Notes: generated by a model not told the origin, from the letters alone. 64,000 nt of DNA from Stenotrophomonas maltophilia (GCF_900186865.1 NZ_LT906480.1:313501-377500), one strand, 5' to 3'; positions 34,660-44,697 are shown, numbered from the stretch's first letter. A program made the numbers and translations.

Positions 34660-35049
34660 TTACTCGCCCTGGTACTGCTTTTCTTCGACCAGGGCCGAAC
34701 CGGCCACGCGGTTGATCTCGTTCTTCACCTGCACGCGCTCGCCATTGGTGCCATAGACACCGCGTGCCAGCTGGATGAAGGCATCGTCGAACACCTGGGC
34801 CGCTTCTTTGTCGCGCAGCTGGTCCTGGATGTCCCACATGCGCTCGTTGATCACCTTCAGCTGCTGCTTCAGCGCGGCCAGTGCCGGTTGTGCGTGCAGC
34901 AGCTGCTGCAGCAACGGCAGCAGGCCGTCCAGCTCGGTGCGGACGTTGGCCAGCTTGGCGGCATCGTCGATGCGCTCGGCCTTGATCTCGAGAATGGTGA
35001 TCTTGTCGATCAGCTCGCCGATCGATACCGGAGTCAGGATGGCGTCCAC
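34660..35049 (-). CDS. DUF6165 family protein
   Basis: 129 residues from GTG 35049, chosen because the family N-terminus (ILTPVSIGELIDKITILEIK) begins there; the longer frame upstream is low-quality. All-helical small cytoplasmic protein ending in VALVEEKQYQ-like charged sequence. The family is common in Proteobacteria, often near surface polysaccharide genes, without assigned function. Convergent with the response regulator, 7 bp apart. Confidence 0.78.
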   Translation of the reverse strand: MDAILTPVSIGELIDKITILEIKAERIDDAAKLANVRTELDGLLPLLQQLLHAQPALAALKQQLKVINERMWDIQDQLRDKEAAQVFDDAFIQLARGVYGTNGERVQVKNEINRVAGSALVEEKQYQGE

Positions 35050-35226
35050 GCGGTTGGTTCCTGGAAACAGGGCGCCATGATACCGCGCTGCTGGCATTGG
35101 CCGCAGTCCACGGGATTTACGCCGAATTTGCGCCACGGGCCCGGCAGCACCCTCGATCCGTTACGGCCCTCGCCTCGACACTGCGTTCCCGGCGGCGTGA
35201 CCGCCTTCGACGAGGAACACAGTGCA

Positions 35227-35925
35227 GTGAACAGCAAGGGGATGATGGCGGCGCTGGTGGCCGCCCTGGCAGGGCTGCTCGGGATCGGCAGCGCGCAGGC
35301 ACAGGTGCAGGTCAGTGGCAGTGCGGAGTTGACCAGTGACTACGTATGGCGCGGCAGCTCGCAGAGCGACGGCGACCCGGCGGTGCAGGCCGGCGCGAAG
35401 GTCTCGATCCCAGCGGGCTGGTACGCCAGCGTGTGGGGGTCCAACGTTTCGTTCAAGCCGGACAATGGCGCGCGCAGCGAGTTCGACCTGGTGGCGGGCT
35501 GGTCCGGCGCACTGGCACCGGACTGGAGCCTGGATGCCAACCTGACCCGTTACGTGTACCCGGGCACCGGCCGCGCGCTGGACTGGACCGAGCTCAACAC
35601 CACGGTGACCTGGAAGCAGCGCGCCTGGCTGCAGGTCGCCCATTCCAACGATGCGTTGGCCGGTGGCCATCGCGGTACCTATGCCCAGCTGGGTGTGCGT
35701 GTGCCGTTGCACGAACGCCTCCGCCTGGAAGCGGCGGTGGGCCAGTACTGGCTGGCCACCGCGCAGGGTCCGGATTACCTGCATGGCCAGCTCAGTGCCA
35801 TCGCCTCGCTGGCCACGGCATGGGAACTGCGCGCCACCGTGCATGACACCGACAGTGCGGCCAAGCGCCTGTTCCCCGGCAACGCCGGTGGGCGATGGGA
35901 GCTGGCGCTGCAGGGCAGCTTCTAG
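35227..35925 (+). CDS. TorF-family putative outer-membrane porin
   Basis: 232 residues from GTG 35227 (an ATG at 35242 also possible). Signal peptide with AALAGLLGIGSAQA, then VQVSGSAELTSDYVWRGSSQSDGDPAVQAG, the TorF/Gcw_chp signature. Beta strands follow, ending WELALQGSF with terminal Phe. An outer-membrane barrel of about 12 strands thought to act as a porin. Its stop overlaps the convergent MFS gene by 4 bp. Confidence 0.86.
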   Translation: MNSKGMMAALVAALAGLLGIGSAQAQVQVSGSAELTSDYVWRGSSQSDGDPAVQAGAKVSIPAGWYASVWGSNVSFKPDNGARSEFDLVAGWSGALAPDWSLDANLTRYVYPGTGRALDWTELNTTVTWKQRAWLQVAHSNDALAGGHRGTYAQLGVRVPLHERLRLEAAVGQYWLATAQGPDYLHGQLSAIASLATAWELRATVHDTDSAAKRLFPGNAGGRWELALQGSF

Positions 35926-37115
35926 TCGGCCAGCGACGCCTGGCGCGCGCGCAGCGCGCCGGGCAGCCACAGCAACAGGGCCAGCGCAGCCACGGCAGCG
36001 CCGGCCACGCAGACGCCGGTCCAGCCGAAGCGCTGGTAGACCTGCGCAGACAGCAGCGAACCCAGCGAACCGCCGATGAAATAGCCGGTCATGTAGCCGG
36101 CATTGAGGCGGTTGCGTGCCGCCGGTTGCAGCGCGTAGATCAGGTTCTGGTTGCTGACGTGCAACAGCTGTGCGGCCAGGTCCAGCACCACCACGCCCAC
36201 CAGCAGCGCCAGCAGCGAGTGTGCCGACAGCCCCAATGGCAGCCACGACAGCAGCAACAGCAGCAGTGCAATGGCGGTGGCGCGCCCGGTCTGGCCACGG
36301 TCGGACATGCGGCCAGCCAGGCCGGCCGCCAGCGTGCCGGCCGCGCCGACCAGCCCGAACAGCCCGATGGTGGCGTCGCTGTAGGCATACGGCGGCTGTG
36401 CCAGCAGGAACGCGAGCGGGGTCCAGAAGATCGCGAACATGGCGAAGCTGCAGGCGCCCAGCAGCGTACGCTGGCGCAGCACCGGTTCCTGCACGAACAG
36501 CACGCCGATCGAGCGCAGCAATGCGAAATAGCCCAAGCCGGCGCTGTGGTGGAATCGCGGCAGACCGCGCTGCAATGCCAGTGCGGTCAGCACCAGGGTG
36601 GCAGCGGCGATCGCATACACCAGGCGCCAGTCGCCCAGGCTGGAAAGCAGGCCGACCACGGTGCGCGCCAGCAGGATGCCCAGCAGCAGGCCACTCATCA
36701 GCGTGCCGACCACGCGACCGCGATGTTCCGGCGCGGCCAGCGTAGCGGCGAACGGCACCAGCACCTGTGCCACCACCGAGAACAGGCCGGTGATCGCGGT
36801 GCCGACCAGCAACCAGGTCAGCGACGGTGCACAGGCGCTGATCACCAGCCCGCCGGCCGACAGCAGGCTCATCACCACGATCAGGCGGCGGCGTTCGAAC
36901 AGGTCTCCCAGCGGCACCAGCAGGATCAAGCCGGCGGCATAGCTCAGCTGCGCGGCGGTAACGACCATGCCGACCTGGCCGAACGGCACACCGAAGGCGT
37001 CGGCGATGGTGTGCAGCAGTGGCTGCGCATAGTAGTTGCTGGCCACGGCCACGCCGGTAGCCACGGACATCAGCAGCACCTGCCAGCGGTGCAGGGGGGG
37101 GAGGGACGGGCTCAC
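35922..37115 (-). CDS. MFS transporter (YnfM/NepI-like, DHA1)
   Basis: 397 residues from GTG 37115; the ATG at 37163 would add 16 residues of poor fit. About twelve helices; the first reads WQVLLMSVATGVAVASNYYAQPLL (typical YnfM-type opening) and loop 2-3 carries PLGDLFERRR. A second-half motif GRMSDRGQTGRA follows helix 8. Probably a proton-driven efflux pump. Divergent from a LysR regulator gene 98 bp away, which is likely its controller. Confidence 0.87.
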   Translation of the reverse strand: MSPSLPPLHRWQVLLMSVATGVAVASNYYAQPLLHTIADAFGVPFGQVGMVVTAAQLSYAAGLILLVPLGDLFERRRLIVVMSLLSAGGLVISACAPSLTWLLVGTAITGLFSVVAQVLVPFAATLAAPEHRGRVVGTLMSGLLLGILLARTVVGLLSSLGDWRLVYAIAAATLVLTALALQRGLPRFHHSAGLGYFALLRSIGVLFVQEPVLRQRTLLGACSFAMFAIFWTPLAFLLAQPPYAYSDATIGLFGLVGAAGTLAAGLAGRMSDRGQTGRATAIALLLLLLSWLPLGLSAHSLLALLVGVVVLDLAAQLLHVSNQNLIYALQPAARNRLNAGYMTGYFIGGSLGSLLSAQVYQRFGWTGVCVAGAAVAALALLLWLPGALRARQASLAD

Positions 37116-37213
37116 GCGGTGTTCCAGGAAGCGGGGGGCACAGTGTCCACCTGCTGCGGACATGATGGAAATGAATCATCATCATCCATGCCATCTGGAA
37201 ACGAGATAATTGG

Positions 37214-38101
37214 ATGAATCTCAAACAGCTCGAGTTTGCCGTTGCCTTGGCCGAGGAGGGCAATTTCACCCGTGCCGCCGAACGCTGCCATGTGGTGCAG
37301 TCCGCGTTGAGCCACCAGATTGCCTACCTGGAGCAGGAACTGGGCACGCCGCTGTTCGAGCGCCTGCCGCGGCAGGTGCGGGCGACGGCAGCGGGTGAGG
37401 CGCTGCTGGTGCACGCACGCCAGGTGCTGGTCAGCCTGCGCCACCTGCGCGCCGATGTGGCTGCGGTGAGTGGCGAGGTGCGCGGGCTGCTGGCGATCGG
37501 GCAGATCTCCTCGCTGACCGATATCGATGTGGTGGCGATGCTGGCCGCGTTCCAGCAGGCGCACCCGCAGGTGGAATTCCAGTTGCGGGTGGACAAGAGC
37601 GAGGACCTGATCGCGCAGGTGCAGTCGCGTGACCTGGATGTTGCACTGGTGGGGTTGGCGCCCTCGGCCGGCCTGGACGGGGTCTGCCACCAGATGCTGC
37701 AGGAAGAAGACCTGGTGGCGGTGCTGGCCCCCTCGCATCGGCTGGCTAGGCGCAAGCGGCTGCCATTGACCGAATTGCAGGACGAGGCGCTGGTCGACTT
37801 CCCGCGCGGCACCGGTGCGCGGCGGCAGACCGACGATGCTTTCGTCGCCGCTGGCCTGCCGCACACGGTGCGTTTCGAGGTCAACCTGATGGAACTGGTG
37901 GAGCGCTTCGTCCGCCATGGTCTGGCGGTTGGCATCGTGCCGGCGCTGATCGCCGAAGGCTTCAAGGGCGTAGTGCGGATTCCGCTGCAGCCGACCCCGA
38001 CCCGCCGCGTGCACCTGGTCTGGCAGCGGCTGCCGACACCGGCGGCGCGGGCGTTCGTCGAGGCCGTGCTCAGCCGCGCAGGCGCAGGCTCAGGCCCTTG
38101 A
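37214..38101 (+). CDS. LysR-family transcriptional regulator
   Basis: 295 residues. N-terminal winged helix-turn-helix MNLKQLEFAVALAEEGNFTRAAERCHVVQSALSHQI, then the LysR substrate-binding domain (about 90-290). It faces the MFS gene across 98 bp, the classical LysR-target layout. Its 3' end overlaps the convergent YehS-like gene by 32 bp. Confidence 0.93.
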   Translation: MNLKQLEFAVALAEEGNFTRAAERCHVVQSALSHQIAYLEQELGTPLFERLPRQVRATAAGEALLVHARQVLVSLRHLRADVAAVSGEVRGLLAIGQISSLTDIDVVAMLAAFQQAHPQVEFQLRVDKSEDLIAQVQSRDLDVALVGLAPSAGLDGVCHQMLQEEDLVAVLAPSHRLARRKRLPLTELQDEALVDFPRGTGARRQTDDAFVAAGLPHTVRFEVNLMELVERFVRHGLAVGIVPALIAEGFKGVVRIPLQPTPTRRVHLVWQRLPTPAARAFVEAVLSRAGAGSGP

Positions 38102-38537
38102 GGAAGTTGCGCAGCATCTGGTCCAGGCAACGCCGGTAATTGGTGTGCCCGGGCTGGCGGAACAGCGCGCCGACTTCCGACTTGGAGACGTTGAAACCGG
38201 CGCTGGCGAAGATCTCCATCAGATCGACGTCGCGCAGCTGGAACGCCACGCGCAGCTTCTTCAGCACCAGGTTGTTGTCGATGCGGGTTTCCACCGCGCG
38301 CTGCGGCTGGCTCTCGTCGCGACCGCGCAGGTGCACGATCAGGCCATCGAGGAAGTGCGCCAGCGCGCTGTCGCTCATCGCTTCGAAGCCGACTTCGTCC
38401 TCGCGGCGGAGCCAGGCCTTCACCTGTTCGGGATCCACGGCGAAGGCCGGGTCGGCCATCTGGCACAGGGTCACCACGTGGTGGTCGCCCAGGTCCAGGG
38501 AATAGCGCACGCTGCGCAGGACATCGTTGTTGATCAT
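38070..38537 (-). CDS. DUF1456 (YehS-like) family protein
   Basis: 155 residues made of two similar halves of about 65-70 residues: NNDVLRSVRYSLDLGDHHVV... and DNNLVLKKLRVAFQLRDVDLMEIF..., each opening with N-x-V-L-(x)-(x)-(L/V)-R and followed by a small helical domain ending in a RQPGHTNYRRC-type loop. This tandem repeat is diagnostic of YehS. Cytoplasmic; function unknown. Convergent with and overlapping the LysR gene, which makes antisense effects between the two transcripts possible. Confidence 0.9.
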   Translation of the reverse strand: MINNDVLRSVRYSLDLGDHHVVTLCQMADPAFAVDPEQVKAWLRREDEVGFEAMSDSALAHFLDGLIVHLRGRDESQPQRAVETRIDNNLVLKKLRVAFQLRDVDLMEIFASAGFNVSKSEVGALFRQPGHTNYRRCLDQMLRNFLKGLSLRLRG

Positions 38538-38621
38538 GGTCCAATTGTAGCGGCCCCTGGCGTGTCACCGGAGTGTCATCGAACTGCAGCATCGTGGGCA
38601 CTCGTTCGCTGAGACCCTTGC

Positions 38622-39110
38622 ATGCGCCGGTATCTGTTTTCCGCACTGCTGCTCGCCAGCAGCTTCGCTGCCTTCGCCCAGGACCGCTTCGTACCCGTCG
38701 AGCGCCGCCTGAGTGCATCCCAACTGGCCGAGGTCGGGCTCAGTCAAGCGCAGTTGCAGGCGCTGAACCGGGTACTGCGCGAGGCAGAGCGCGCGGCCAC
38801 CGGGCCGACGGCAGCGGTGGCCCCCGCCGCTGCGCCGCTGCCTGCCAATGTGCCGGCACCGGCAGCAATGCATCTGGGCCTGGAAGAAGGACCGGTCAAT
38901 GCACGCGTGGTCGGAGAGGTCGCAGGCTGGCAGCCCGGCACGCTGTTCACCCTTGATAACGGCCAGCAATGGCAGGTGATGAAGGGGCAGATGAAGCTGC
39001 GCAAGGTGCTGCAGTCGCCGCAGATCGCCGTTGTTCCAGGAATTGCCGGGCGCTGGTTCCTGCAGGTCGACGAAGACCTGCCCAAGGCCAGGGTGTTTCG
39101 CGTGCGTTGA
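38622..39110 (+). CDS. Secreted protein of unknown function
   Basis: 162 residues. Signal peptide MRRYLFSALLLASSFAAFA, a short helical region, an Ala/Pro/Val-rich linker (about 60-85), and a C-terminal beta-rich module (VVGEVAGWQPGTLFTLDNGQQWQVMKGQM) that resembles small SH3-like or OB-type periplasmic domains. No known family named. ATG 38622 follows CGTTGAGACCCTTGC without a clear ribosome site. Separate from neighbours by about 85-100 bp. Confidence 0.75.
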   Translation: MRRYLFSALLLASSFAAFAQDRFVPVERRLSASQLAEVGLSQAQLQALNRVLREAERAATGPTAAVAPAAAPLPANVPAPAAMHLGLEEGPVNARVVGEVAGWQPGTLFTLDNGQQWQVMKGQMKLRKVLQSPQIAVVPGIAGRWFLQVDEDLPKARVFRVR

Positions 39111-39209
39111 GCCGTGCACGCCTCGGGCGTGGTCAGGCGGCATCGACAACGCAAGGGCGGGCCGACGGTGCCAGAATGGGCGTCCGGTTTTTCCCCCTGG
39201 AGTTGCCTG

Positions 39210-39962
39210 ATGACCCGCACTGTCCTGATTACCGGCGCCACGTCCGGCTTCGGCGCCGCCGCCGTCCACCGCTTCGCCCAGGCCGGCTGGAAAGTGATCG
39301 CCACGGGCCGCCGCGGCGAACGCCTGCAGCCGCTGGTCGATCGCTACGGCAAGGACGTGGTGCATGCCGCCGCCTTCGACATCCGCGATCCGGTTGCGAT
39401 GGAAGCGGCGCTGCTGGCACTGCCGCCGGCCTTTGGCGAGATCGATCTGCTGGTCAACAACGCCGGCCTGGCGCAGGGCACCGCGCCGGCACAGAGCGCC
39501 AAGTTGTCGGACTGGACCACGATGATCGACACCAACATCACCGCGCTGGTGACCCTGACCCACCGCCTGCTGCCGCAGCTGGTGGAGCGCAAGGGCGCGA
39601 TCATCAATATTTCGTCGGTGGCCGGCGTCTACCCGTACCCGGGTGGCAACGCCTACGGTGGCACCAAGGCTTTCGTCAGCCAGTTCTCGCTGGGCCTGCG
39701 TTCGGACCTGCACGGTACCGGCGTGCGCGTGACCACGATCGAACCAGGCATGGCTGAAACCGAGTTCACCGTGGTGCGTACCCACGGCGACCAGGCGGCG
39801 TCGGACAAGCTCTACAACGGCGCCAACCCGATGACCGCCGAAGACATCGCCGAACAGATCTTCTGGGTGGCCAGCCTGCCGCCGCACCTGAACATCAATC
39901 GCCTGGAACTGATGCCGGTCAGCCAGTCCTTCGCCGGTTTCCAGGTCGCCCGCGAAGGCTGA
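39210..39962 (+). CDS. ydfG: Short-chain dehydrogenase, YdfG-type (NADP 3-hydroxy acid dehydrogenase)
   Basis: 250 residues from ATG 39210. Rossmann motif TGATSGFGAA, the NNAGLA structural motif, catalytic Ser in NISSVAGVYPYPGG, Tyr-xxx-Lys in AYGGTKAF, and the YdfG-type tail NINRLELMPVSQSFAGF. Classical SDR of the serine/3-hydroxypropionate dehydrogenase (YdfG) group, which oxidises L-allo-threonine, serine or reduces malonic semialdehyde with NADP. An NADP preference fits the Arg in TGRRGERL after beta-strand 2. Confidence 0.9.
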   Translation: MTRTVLITGATSGFGAAAVHRFAQAGWKVIATGRRGERLQPLVDRYGKDVVHAAAFDIRDPVAMEAALLALPPAFGEIDLLVNNAGLAQGTAPAQSAKLSDWTTMIDTNITALVTLTHRLLPQLVERKGAIINISSVAGVYPYPGGNAYGGTKAFVSQFSLGLRSDLHGTGVRVTTIEPGMAETEFTVVRTHGDQAASDKLYNGANPMTAEDIAEQIFWVASLPPHLNINRLELMPVSQSFAGFQVAREG

Positions 39963-39970
39963 CCGCCGAT

Positions 39971-39999
39971 TGCAGAGTCGAGCATGGCTCGACTCTGCA
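39971..39999. repeat. SMAG-like palindrome
   Basis: Perfect 12- to 13-bp arms TGCAGAGTCGAGC / GCTCGACTCTGCA around ATG. The AGAGTCGAGC core is that of common SMAG units, but the GTAG head is replaced by GCAG. Lies 9 bp after the dehydrogenase stop. Confidence 0.7.
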
Positions 40000-40006
40000 G
40001 AAACAA

Positions 40007-40035
40007 GAAAAAGCCGGGCAATGCCCGGCTTTTTC
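40007..40035. terminator. Bidirectional terminator between convergent genes
   Basis: Stem AGCCGGGC / GCCCGGCT (40012-40030) bracketed by A5 on the left and T5 on the right, so it can end both the rightward dehydrogenase transcript and the leftward SPOR-protein transcript. Confidence 0.9.
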
Positions 40036-40051
40036 ATTCACAGCGGCAGGC

Positions 40052-40951
40052 TTACTGGGCCTTGATCGCCATCGCCTGCAGGCCGGTGCCATCCAGCTTC
40101 TGCTTGGCTTCGGACAGTTCACCGGCACTGCCATACGGCCCCATGCGCACGCGGTACACGGTCTTGCCGTTGATCTGTGCTGACTCCACGCGTGCCGCAA
40201 GTCCCATCATCGCCAGCTTGGCCTTGGTTGCTTCGGCATCGCCGGAGGCGCCGAAGGCGCCTGCCTGCAGGATATAGCGGGCGTTGTCGGCGGCCGCGGG
40301 TGCGGCAGTGGCCGGGGTACCCGCCGTTGCCGTTGCGGTTTCCGCGCGCGCTGCCGGCGTGGCGGCGGCGGTGCTGGTCGAGGCCGTGCTGGCCGGCGGC
40401 GTTGCCGCAGCCGGACGTTCACTCAGCGGTGCCGGCAGCGGACGGCTGGTGGCGGTCACCTGCGCGGTGCTGGACACGCTGGCGGTGGCCGCCGGTGCCG
40501 GTGCGGTCGTGGTCGCCGGCGGAACCGGCTTGCCTTCCAGTGCCGCCTGCGCGCGCTGCGCTTCCGCCTTGGCCCGGCGCTGGTCTTCGGCACGCGCGCT
40601 GGCGGCCAGTTCGGCGTCGGACATCTCGACTTCCTTGCCCGGCAGCAGGGTGTAGAAGTCGTACTGGGTGGCGGCCGGCTTTTCCGGTTCGGCCGGCTTC
40701 GGCGCAGCCGGCTGCGCGGCCGGCTGGGTACCGACATCGCTGTCGGCATCGGCGACCGGGGCCGGCTGCGCGTTCGGGTTCGGCTGCGGACCGGCGCGCA
40801 GGAAGCCATCGCCCTCGCCCTTGAACAGGTTCGGCGCCGCCAGGAACACCACGGCCGCGATCGCTACACCGGCCACCAGCCACACCCATCCGGGGGTGCC
40901 CTGGCTGCCGCTGTTGCGTCGTGCCTGGCTTTTGCCGCGTCGTGCTGCCAT
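40052..40951 (-). CDS. SPOR-domain (FtsN-like) cell-division protein
   Basis: 299 residues. A basic cytoplasmic N-terminus (RRGKSQARRNSG), one transmembrane helix (WVWLVAGVAIAAVVFLA), a long Pro/Ala/Thr-rich periplasmic linker and a C-terminal SPOR domain (ARYILQAGAFGASGDAEATKAKL...VYRVRMGPYGSAGEL). SPOR binds denuded septal peptidoglycan; the plan is that of FtsN. It follows argS in the same direction 21 bp apart; the argS-ftsN order is also found in Pseudomonas, which supports the FtsN reading. Confidence 0.85.
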   Translation of the reverse strand: MAARRGKSQARRNSGSQGTPGWVWLVAGVAIAAVVFLAAPNLFKGEGDGFLRAGPQPNPNAQPAPVADADSDVGTQPAAQPAAPKPAEPEKPAATQYDFYTLLPGKEVEMSDAELAASARAEDQRRAKAEAQRAQAALEGKPVPPATTTAPAPAATASVSSTAQVTATSRPLPAPLSERPAAATPPASTASTSTAAATPAARAETATATAGTPATAAPAAADNARYILQAGAFGASGDAEATKAKLAMMGLAARVESAQINGKTVYRVRMGPYGSAGELSEAKQKLDGTGLQAMAIKAQ

Positions 40952-40972
40952 GTGTACTGCGTCTCCTGATGC

Positions 40973-42661
40973 TTACATTTTTTCCGGGGCGCTGACGCCC
41001 AGGAGTTCGAGGCCATTGGCCAGTACCTGGCGCGCCGCGCAGGCCAGGGTCAGTTTGGCGTTGCGATCGGCGGCATCTTCCACCAGCACCGGCGTTCCGT
41101 GATACCACGTGTGGAACGCGTGCGCCAATTCACGCAGGTACTGCGCCACCAGATGCGGTTCCAGCGCCACGCCGGCCGCTTCCACCACTTCCGGATAGCG
41201 CGAGATCTCGTTCATCAGCAGCAGCGAGGCGTCGTCGGCCAGGCGGCCGAGGTTGGCCAGGCCGTTGCCCTGCTCGTACACCAGGCCCTTCTCCTGCGCC
41301 TGGCGCAGCAGGCTGCAGACGCGGGCATGCGCGTACTGCACGTAGAACACCGGGTTGTCGTTGCTCTGCTGGCGGGCCAGGTCGATGTCGAAGGTCAGCT
41401 GCGAATCGGGCTTGCGCGCGATCAGGAACCAGCGGGTGGCATCGCGGCCGGCTTCCTCGATCAGGTCGCGCAGGGTGAAGTAGCTGCCGGCACGCTTGGA
41501 CAGCTTCACTTCCTCGCCGCCACGCATGACGGTGACCATCTGGTGCAGCACGTATTCCGGCCAGCCCTGCGGGATGCCCACTTCCATCGCCTGCAGGCCG
41601 GCGCGCACGCGGGCCAGCGAGCCGTGGTGGTCGGCGCCAAGCTCGGTGATCGCGCGCTCGTAGCCGCGCTGCCACTTGGACAGGTGGTAGGCCACGTCGG
41701 GCACGAAGTAGGTGAAGGTGCCGTCGGACTTGCGCATCACGCGGTCCTTGTCGTCACCGAAGTCGGTGCTGCGCAGCCACAGCGCGCCACCTTCTTCATA
41801 GGTATGACCCGACGCCTGCAGCTTGGCCACCGCTTCGGCTACCTTGCCGTCGGCGTACAGCGAGCTTTCCAGGAAATAGATGTCGAAGTCGACGCCGAAC
41901 GCGGCCAGGTCCAGGTTCTGCTCGTTGCGCAGGTAGGCCACGGCGAAGCGGCGGATCGCCTGCATGTCGTCCGGGTCCTTGGCGCCGACCACGGTGCTGC
42001 CTTCCAGGTCGACGCTGGCGCCGGCCATGTAGGCGCGTGCGACGTCGGCGATGTACTCGCCGCGGTAGCCACCTTCCGGCCAGCCGTCCTGGTCCGGCGC
42101 GATGCCCTTGATCCGTGCCTGGGTGGACAGCGCCAGGTTCTCGATCTGCACGCCGGCGTCGTTGTAGTAGAACTCACGCTTGGCGTTCCAGCCGTTGGCA
42201 TCGAGCACGCGCGCCACGCAGTCGCCGATCGCCGCCGCGCGGCCATGGCCGACATGCAGCGGGCCGGTCGGGTTGGCCGACACGTACTCCACGCCCACCG
42301 TGCGGCCATTGCCGGACAGGTTGCGACCGTAGTCGTGGGCTTCCTTGATGACCGACGCGGCTTCGCGCTGGTACGCAGCCGGGGCCAGGTGGAAGTTGAT
42401 GAAGCCGGGGCCGGCGATCTCGACCTTGCTGACGTCCTCGCTGCGCGGCAGCGCCTCGACCAGCGCCTGCGCCAGTGCGCGCGGATTGCTGCGCGCGGCC
42501 TTGGCCAGCAGCATCGCGGCGTTGGTGGCGAAGTCACCGTGGTCGCGGGTCTTCGGGCGCTCGACCACGAAGTCCGGCGGCAGGGAGTCGGCGGGCAGGG
42601 TGCCATTGGCGCGCAAGGCTTCGATGCCTTGGCTGATCAGGGCGCGGAGGAGATTTTTCAC
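40973..42661 (-). CDS. argS: Arginyl-tRNA synthetase
   Basis: 562 residues from GTG 42661, chosen because [16 protein letters not shown] starts the ArgRS N-terminal additional domain; the longer frame has no family match. Class I features: the HIGH motif as [14 protein letters not shown] and the KMSKS-equivalent as [12 protein letters not shown]. The DALR anticodon-binding domain closes the protein ([11 protein letters not shown]). Charges tRNA-Arg in the cytoplasm; essential. Length agrees with other bacterial ArgRS. Confidence 0.96.
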   Translation of the reverse strand: MKNLLRALISQGIEALRANGTLPADSLPPDFVVERPKTRDHGDFATNAAMLLAKAARSNPRALAQALVEALPRSEDVSKVEIAGPGFINFHLAPAAYQREAASVIKEAHDYGRNLSGNGRTVGVEYVSANPTGPLHVGHGRAAAIGDCVARVLDANGWNAKREFYYNDAGVQIENLALSTQARIKGIAPDQDGWPEGGYRGEYIADVARAYMAGASVDLEGSTVVGAKDPDDMQAIRRFAVAYLRNEQNLDLAAFGVDFDIYFLESSLYADGKVAEAVAKLQASGHTYEEGGALWLRSTDFGDDKDRVMRKSDGTFTYFVPDVAYHLSKWQRGYERAITELGADHHGSLARVRAGLQAMEVGIPQGWPEYVLHQMVTVMRGGEEVKLSKRAGSYFTLRDLIEEAGRDATRWFLIARKPDSQLTFDIDLARQQSNDNPVFYVQYAHARVCSLLRQAQEKGLVYEQGNGLANLGRLADDASLLLMNEISRYPEVVEAAGVALEPHLVAQYLRELAHAFHTWYHGTPVLVEDAADRNAKLTLACAARQVLANGLELLGVSAPEKM

Positions 42662-42774
42662 GAGGCCTGCTGTGAGAATGAGCGGCGGAATCGCCCATTT
42701 TAGCGCAGATACCCGCGCCCACGCTGACCAGAACATGCCTGTGGGGGCGGCCGATGGCGCCTGAAGGGCCGCGC

Positions 42775-43479
42775 TCAGCCGAACAGCCGCGGCTGGGGCG
42801 GGGATAGCAGGCCCCGTTCAGCAAATGAAACGGGACGACCCTCGCCGACCACGAAGTGGTCCAGCAGGCGCACGTCCACCATCGCCAGCGCCTGCTGCAG
42901 TTCGTCGGTGATGCGGGTATCGGCGCTGGAGGGTTCCGGATCGCCGGAAGGGTGGTTGTGGCTGAGGATCACCGCCGCCGCGTTGTGCAGCAGGGCGCGC
43001 CGCACCACTTCGCGGGGGTAGACCGGTGCGGCGTTGATGGTGCCGTGGAACAGCTCTTCACAGGCGATCAGGCGGTGGCGGTTGTCCAGGAACAGGGCCA
43101 TGAAGACCTCGCGGGCCTGGCCACGCAGCCGGTGCTGCAGGTAGCGGCCGACCGCCGCCGGATTGTTGCCAACCGCCTCGCCGTGCTCCAGCTCGGCCGC
43201 CAGGTAGCGATGGGCCAGTTCCAGCCCGGCAGCAAGCGTGCAACTGCGTGCCGGGCCGAGCCCGGGCAGGCGGGCGAGCTCGGCGGCGGGGCGGTCGAGC
43301 AGTACCCGCAATGGGCCGTGCGCCTGCAGCAGGTCGCGCGCGGTCTGCACGGCATCGCGGCCACCGAACCCGGAGCCGAGAAACAGGGCCAGCAGTTCGG
43401 CGTCGGAAAGTGCCGTGGGCCCGCGCGCGATCAGCTTCTCGCGGGGGCGTTCCTGTTCGGGCCAGTCGTGGATGGGCAT
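42775..43479 (-). CDS. radC: RadC family protein (JAB/MPN domain)
   Basis: 234 residues. N-terminal helix-hairpin-helix region ([22 protein letters not shown]) and a C-terminal JAMM-type metal motif [14 protein letters not shown]. RadC was once linked to repair after irradiation, but that allele mapped elsewhere, so its role is unknown. Divergent from the hypothetical gene that separates it from coaBC-dut-algC; in Pseudomonas radC adjoins coaBC directly, so this intervening block is probably inserted. Confidence 0.93.
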   Translation of the reverse strand: MPIHDWPEQERPREKLIARGPTALSDAELLALFLGSGFGGRDAVQTARDLLQAHGPLRVLLDRPAAELARLPGLGPARSCTLAAGLELAHRYLAAELEHGEAVGNNPAAVGRYLQHRLRGQAREVFMALFLDNRHRLIACEELFHGTINAAPVYPREVVRRALLHNAAAVILSHNHPSGDPEPSSADTRITDELQQALAMVDVRLLDHFVVGEGRPVSFAERGLLSPPQPRLFG

Positions 43480-43630
43480 GGCCCCAATCTTGGACGTTTG
43501 GCCCCACCACCGAAATCAGGAAACCGGGATGAGAGGGGTCAGTCGATGCCTACCAGGCAGATTTGCAACAAACTTCAATGGATCCACTGATCGCCTTCTC
43601 TAGACTTCAACGGTGTGCTTGGGAGACCCG

Positions 43631-44686
43631 ATGAAGCGACTTTCCCTGATCCTGATTCTTTCAACCTCGATGCTGCCTGGTCCGGCGGGGGCTGGGGACG
43701 CTGCGGCGACCTACGAGGAACTGCCCTCGTTGGCCAACAGCGGAGTTGCCGTCGTGGCGGCAAGCTTCGATGGCGCTGTACTGGCGGGGACTGGGCGTCG
43801 CGGATGCTGCTTCTCGCAGGCATTCCGATGGTCCCGTCAGGATGGCGTCCGTTGGCTGTCACCGCGGAACGAGGCAGAGGACAGTTCGGCTCGGGCAATC
43901 AGCAGGGATGGTCAGATCATCCTGGTGGAGACCCGAATCTCGACCGCGATGCAGGTTCTCCGCTGGTTGCGTGGGGGCGAACGGGTTGCGGTTACCCCGG
44001 TCAGTGAATCCCACCAAGGCCTGGCGATGAACGCTGATGGGACAGTCGTCGGGGGAGCGCAGTACCTTTACCACTCACCGGATAGCGAGCAGCCCTACCT
44101 GTGGAGCGAGGCAGGGGGCTATCGCATTCTTCCGGCGCCTGAAGGAGCCGACGGTACACGTCCTACCCATTTCGACCCGGATCCGGCTGTCATCCATGGC
44201 ATTTTCTTTGTCGACGGGCCTGAACCAGGCGATCCCGCGATGCCCATGCGGATCCGGTGGCGAAACGATGAAATCGACCCTGCCTCGCTTGTCCCCATGC
44301 CGGATGACACGCTCCAGATTGGTCAGATCGCCTCGGCGCAGTCGCTCCAGGCGGCAGGGATCGATCGCTACGAGCCAATGTCGATCGTGTGGATGGATCT
44401 GCAGGGCGGAATCCTGCTGGGAAGCGAGCCGTTTTCGAATCAGGCACTGATTTGGACGCGCAGCAATGGCGTGTGTCGTCTGCAAGACTGGCTGCAGGCA
44501 CTTCCTGTGGAGCTCCCTGAAGATACCCGTTGGGAGGGCTCTCTGGTCAGCCCGGACGGACGCGTGTTGGTTGGCCTTGGGCACCGCAAGGGAGGCGAGG
44601 AGCAGGTTCCCTGGCGGGTATCGTCGGAGGTGCCCTTGGCAGACATTGTCCTTTCTGCCCCTGGTTGCGCCGCTCCAGCTGGCTGA
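43631..44686 (+). CDS. Secreted HAF-repeat-like protein of unknown function
   Basis: 351 residues from ATG 43631. Signal peptide (LILILSTSMLPGPAGA), then repeated beta units of the type W-S-x-x-x-G-x-x-L with V-x-x-x-S-x-D-G-x-x-L-x-G: AFRWSRQDGVRWLSP, YLWSEAGGYRILPAP, ALIWTRSNGVCRLQD, and turns SFDGAVLAG, NADGTVVGG, SPDGRVLVG. These are HAF-type propeller repeats of exported proteins. Slightly lower GC than its neighbours. Sits between radC and a response regulator, inside what is elsewhere a continuous radC-coaBC block. Function unknown. Confidence 0.78.
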   Translation: MKRLSLILILSTSMLPGPAGAGDAAATYEELPSLANSGVAVVAASFDGAVLAGTGRRGCCFSQAFRWSRQDGVRWLSPRNEAEDSSARAISRDGQIILVETRISTAMQVLRWLRGGERVAVTPVSESHQGLAMNADGTVVGGAQYLYHSPDSEQPYLWSEAGGYRILPAPEGADGTRPTHFDPDPAVIHGIFFVDGPEPGDPAMPMRIRWRNDEIDPASLVPMPDDTLQIGQIASAQSLQAAGIDRYEPMSIVWMDLQGGILLGSEPFSNQALIWTRSNGVCRLQDWLQALPVELPEDTRWEGSLVSPDGRVLVGLGHRKGGEEQVPWRVSSEVPLADIVLSAPGCAAPAG

Positions 44687-44697
44687 GTCCCAATGCC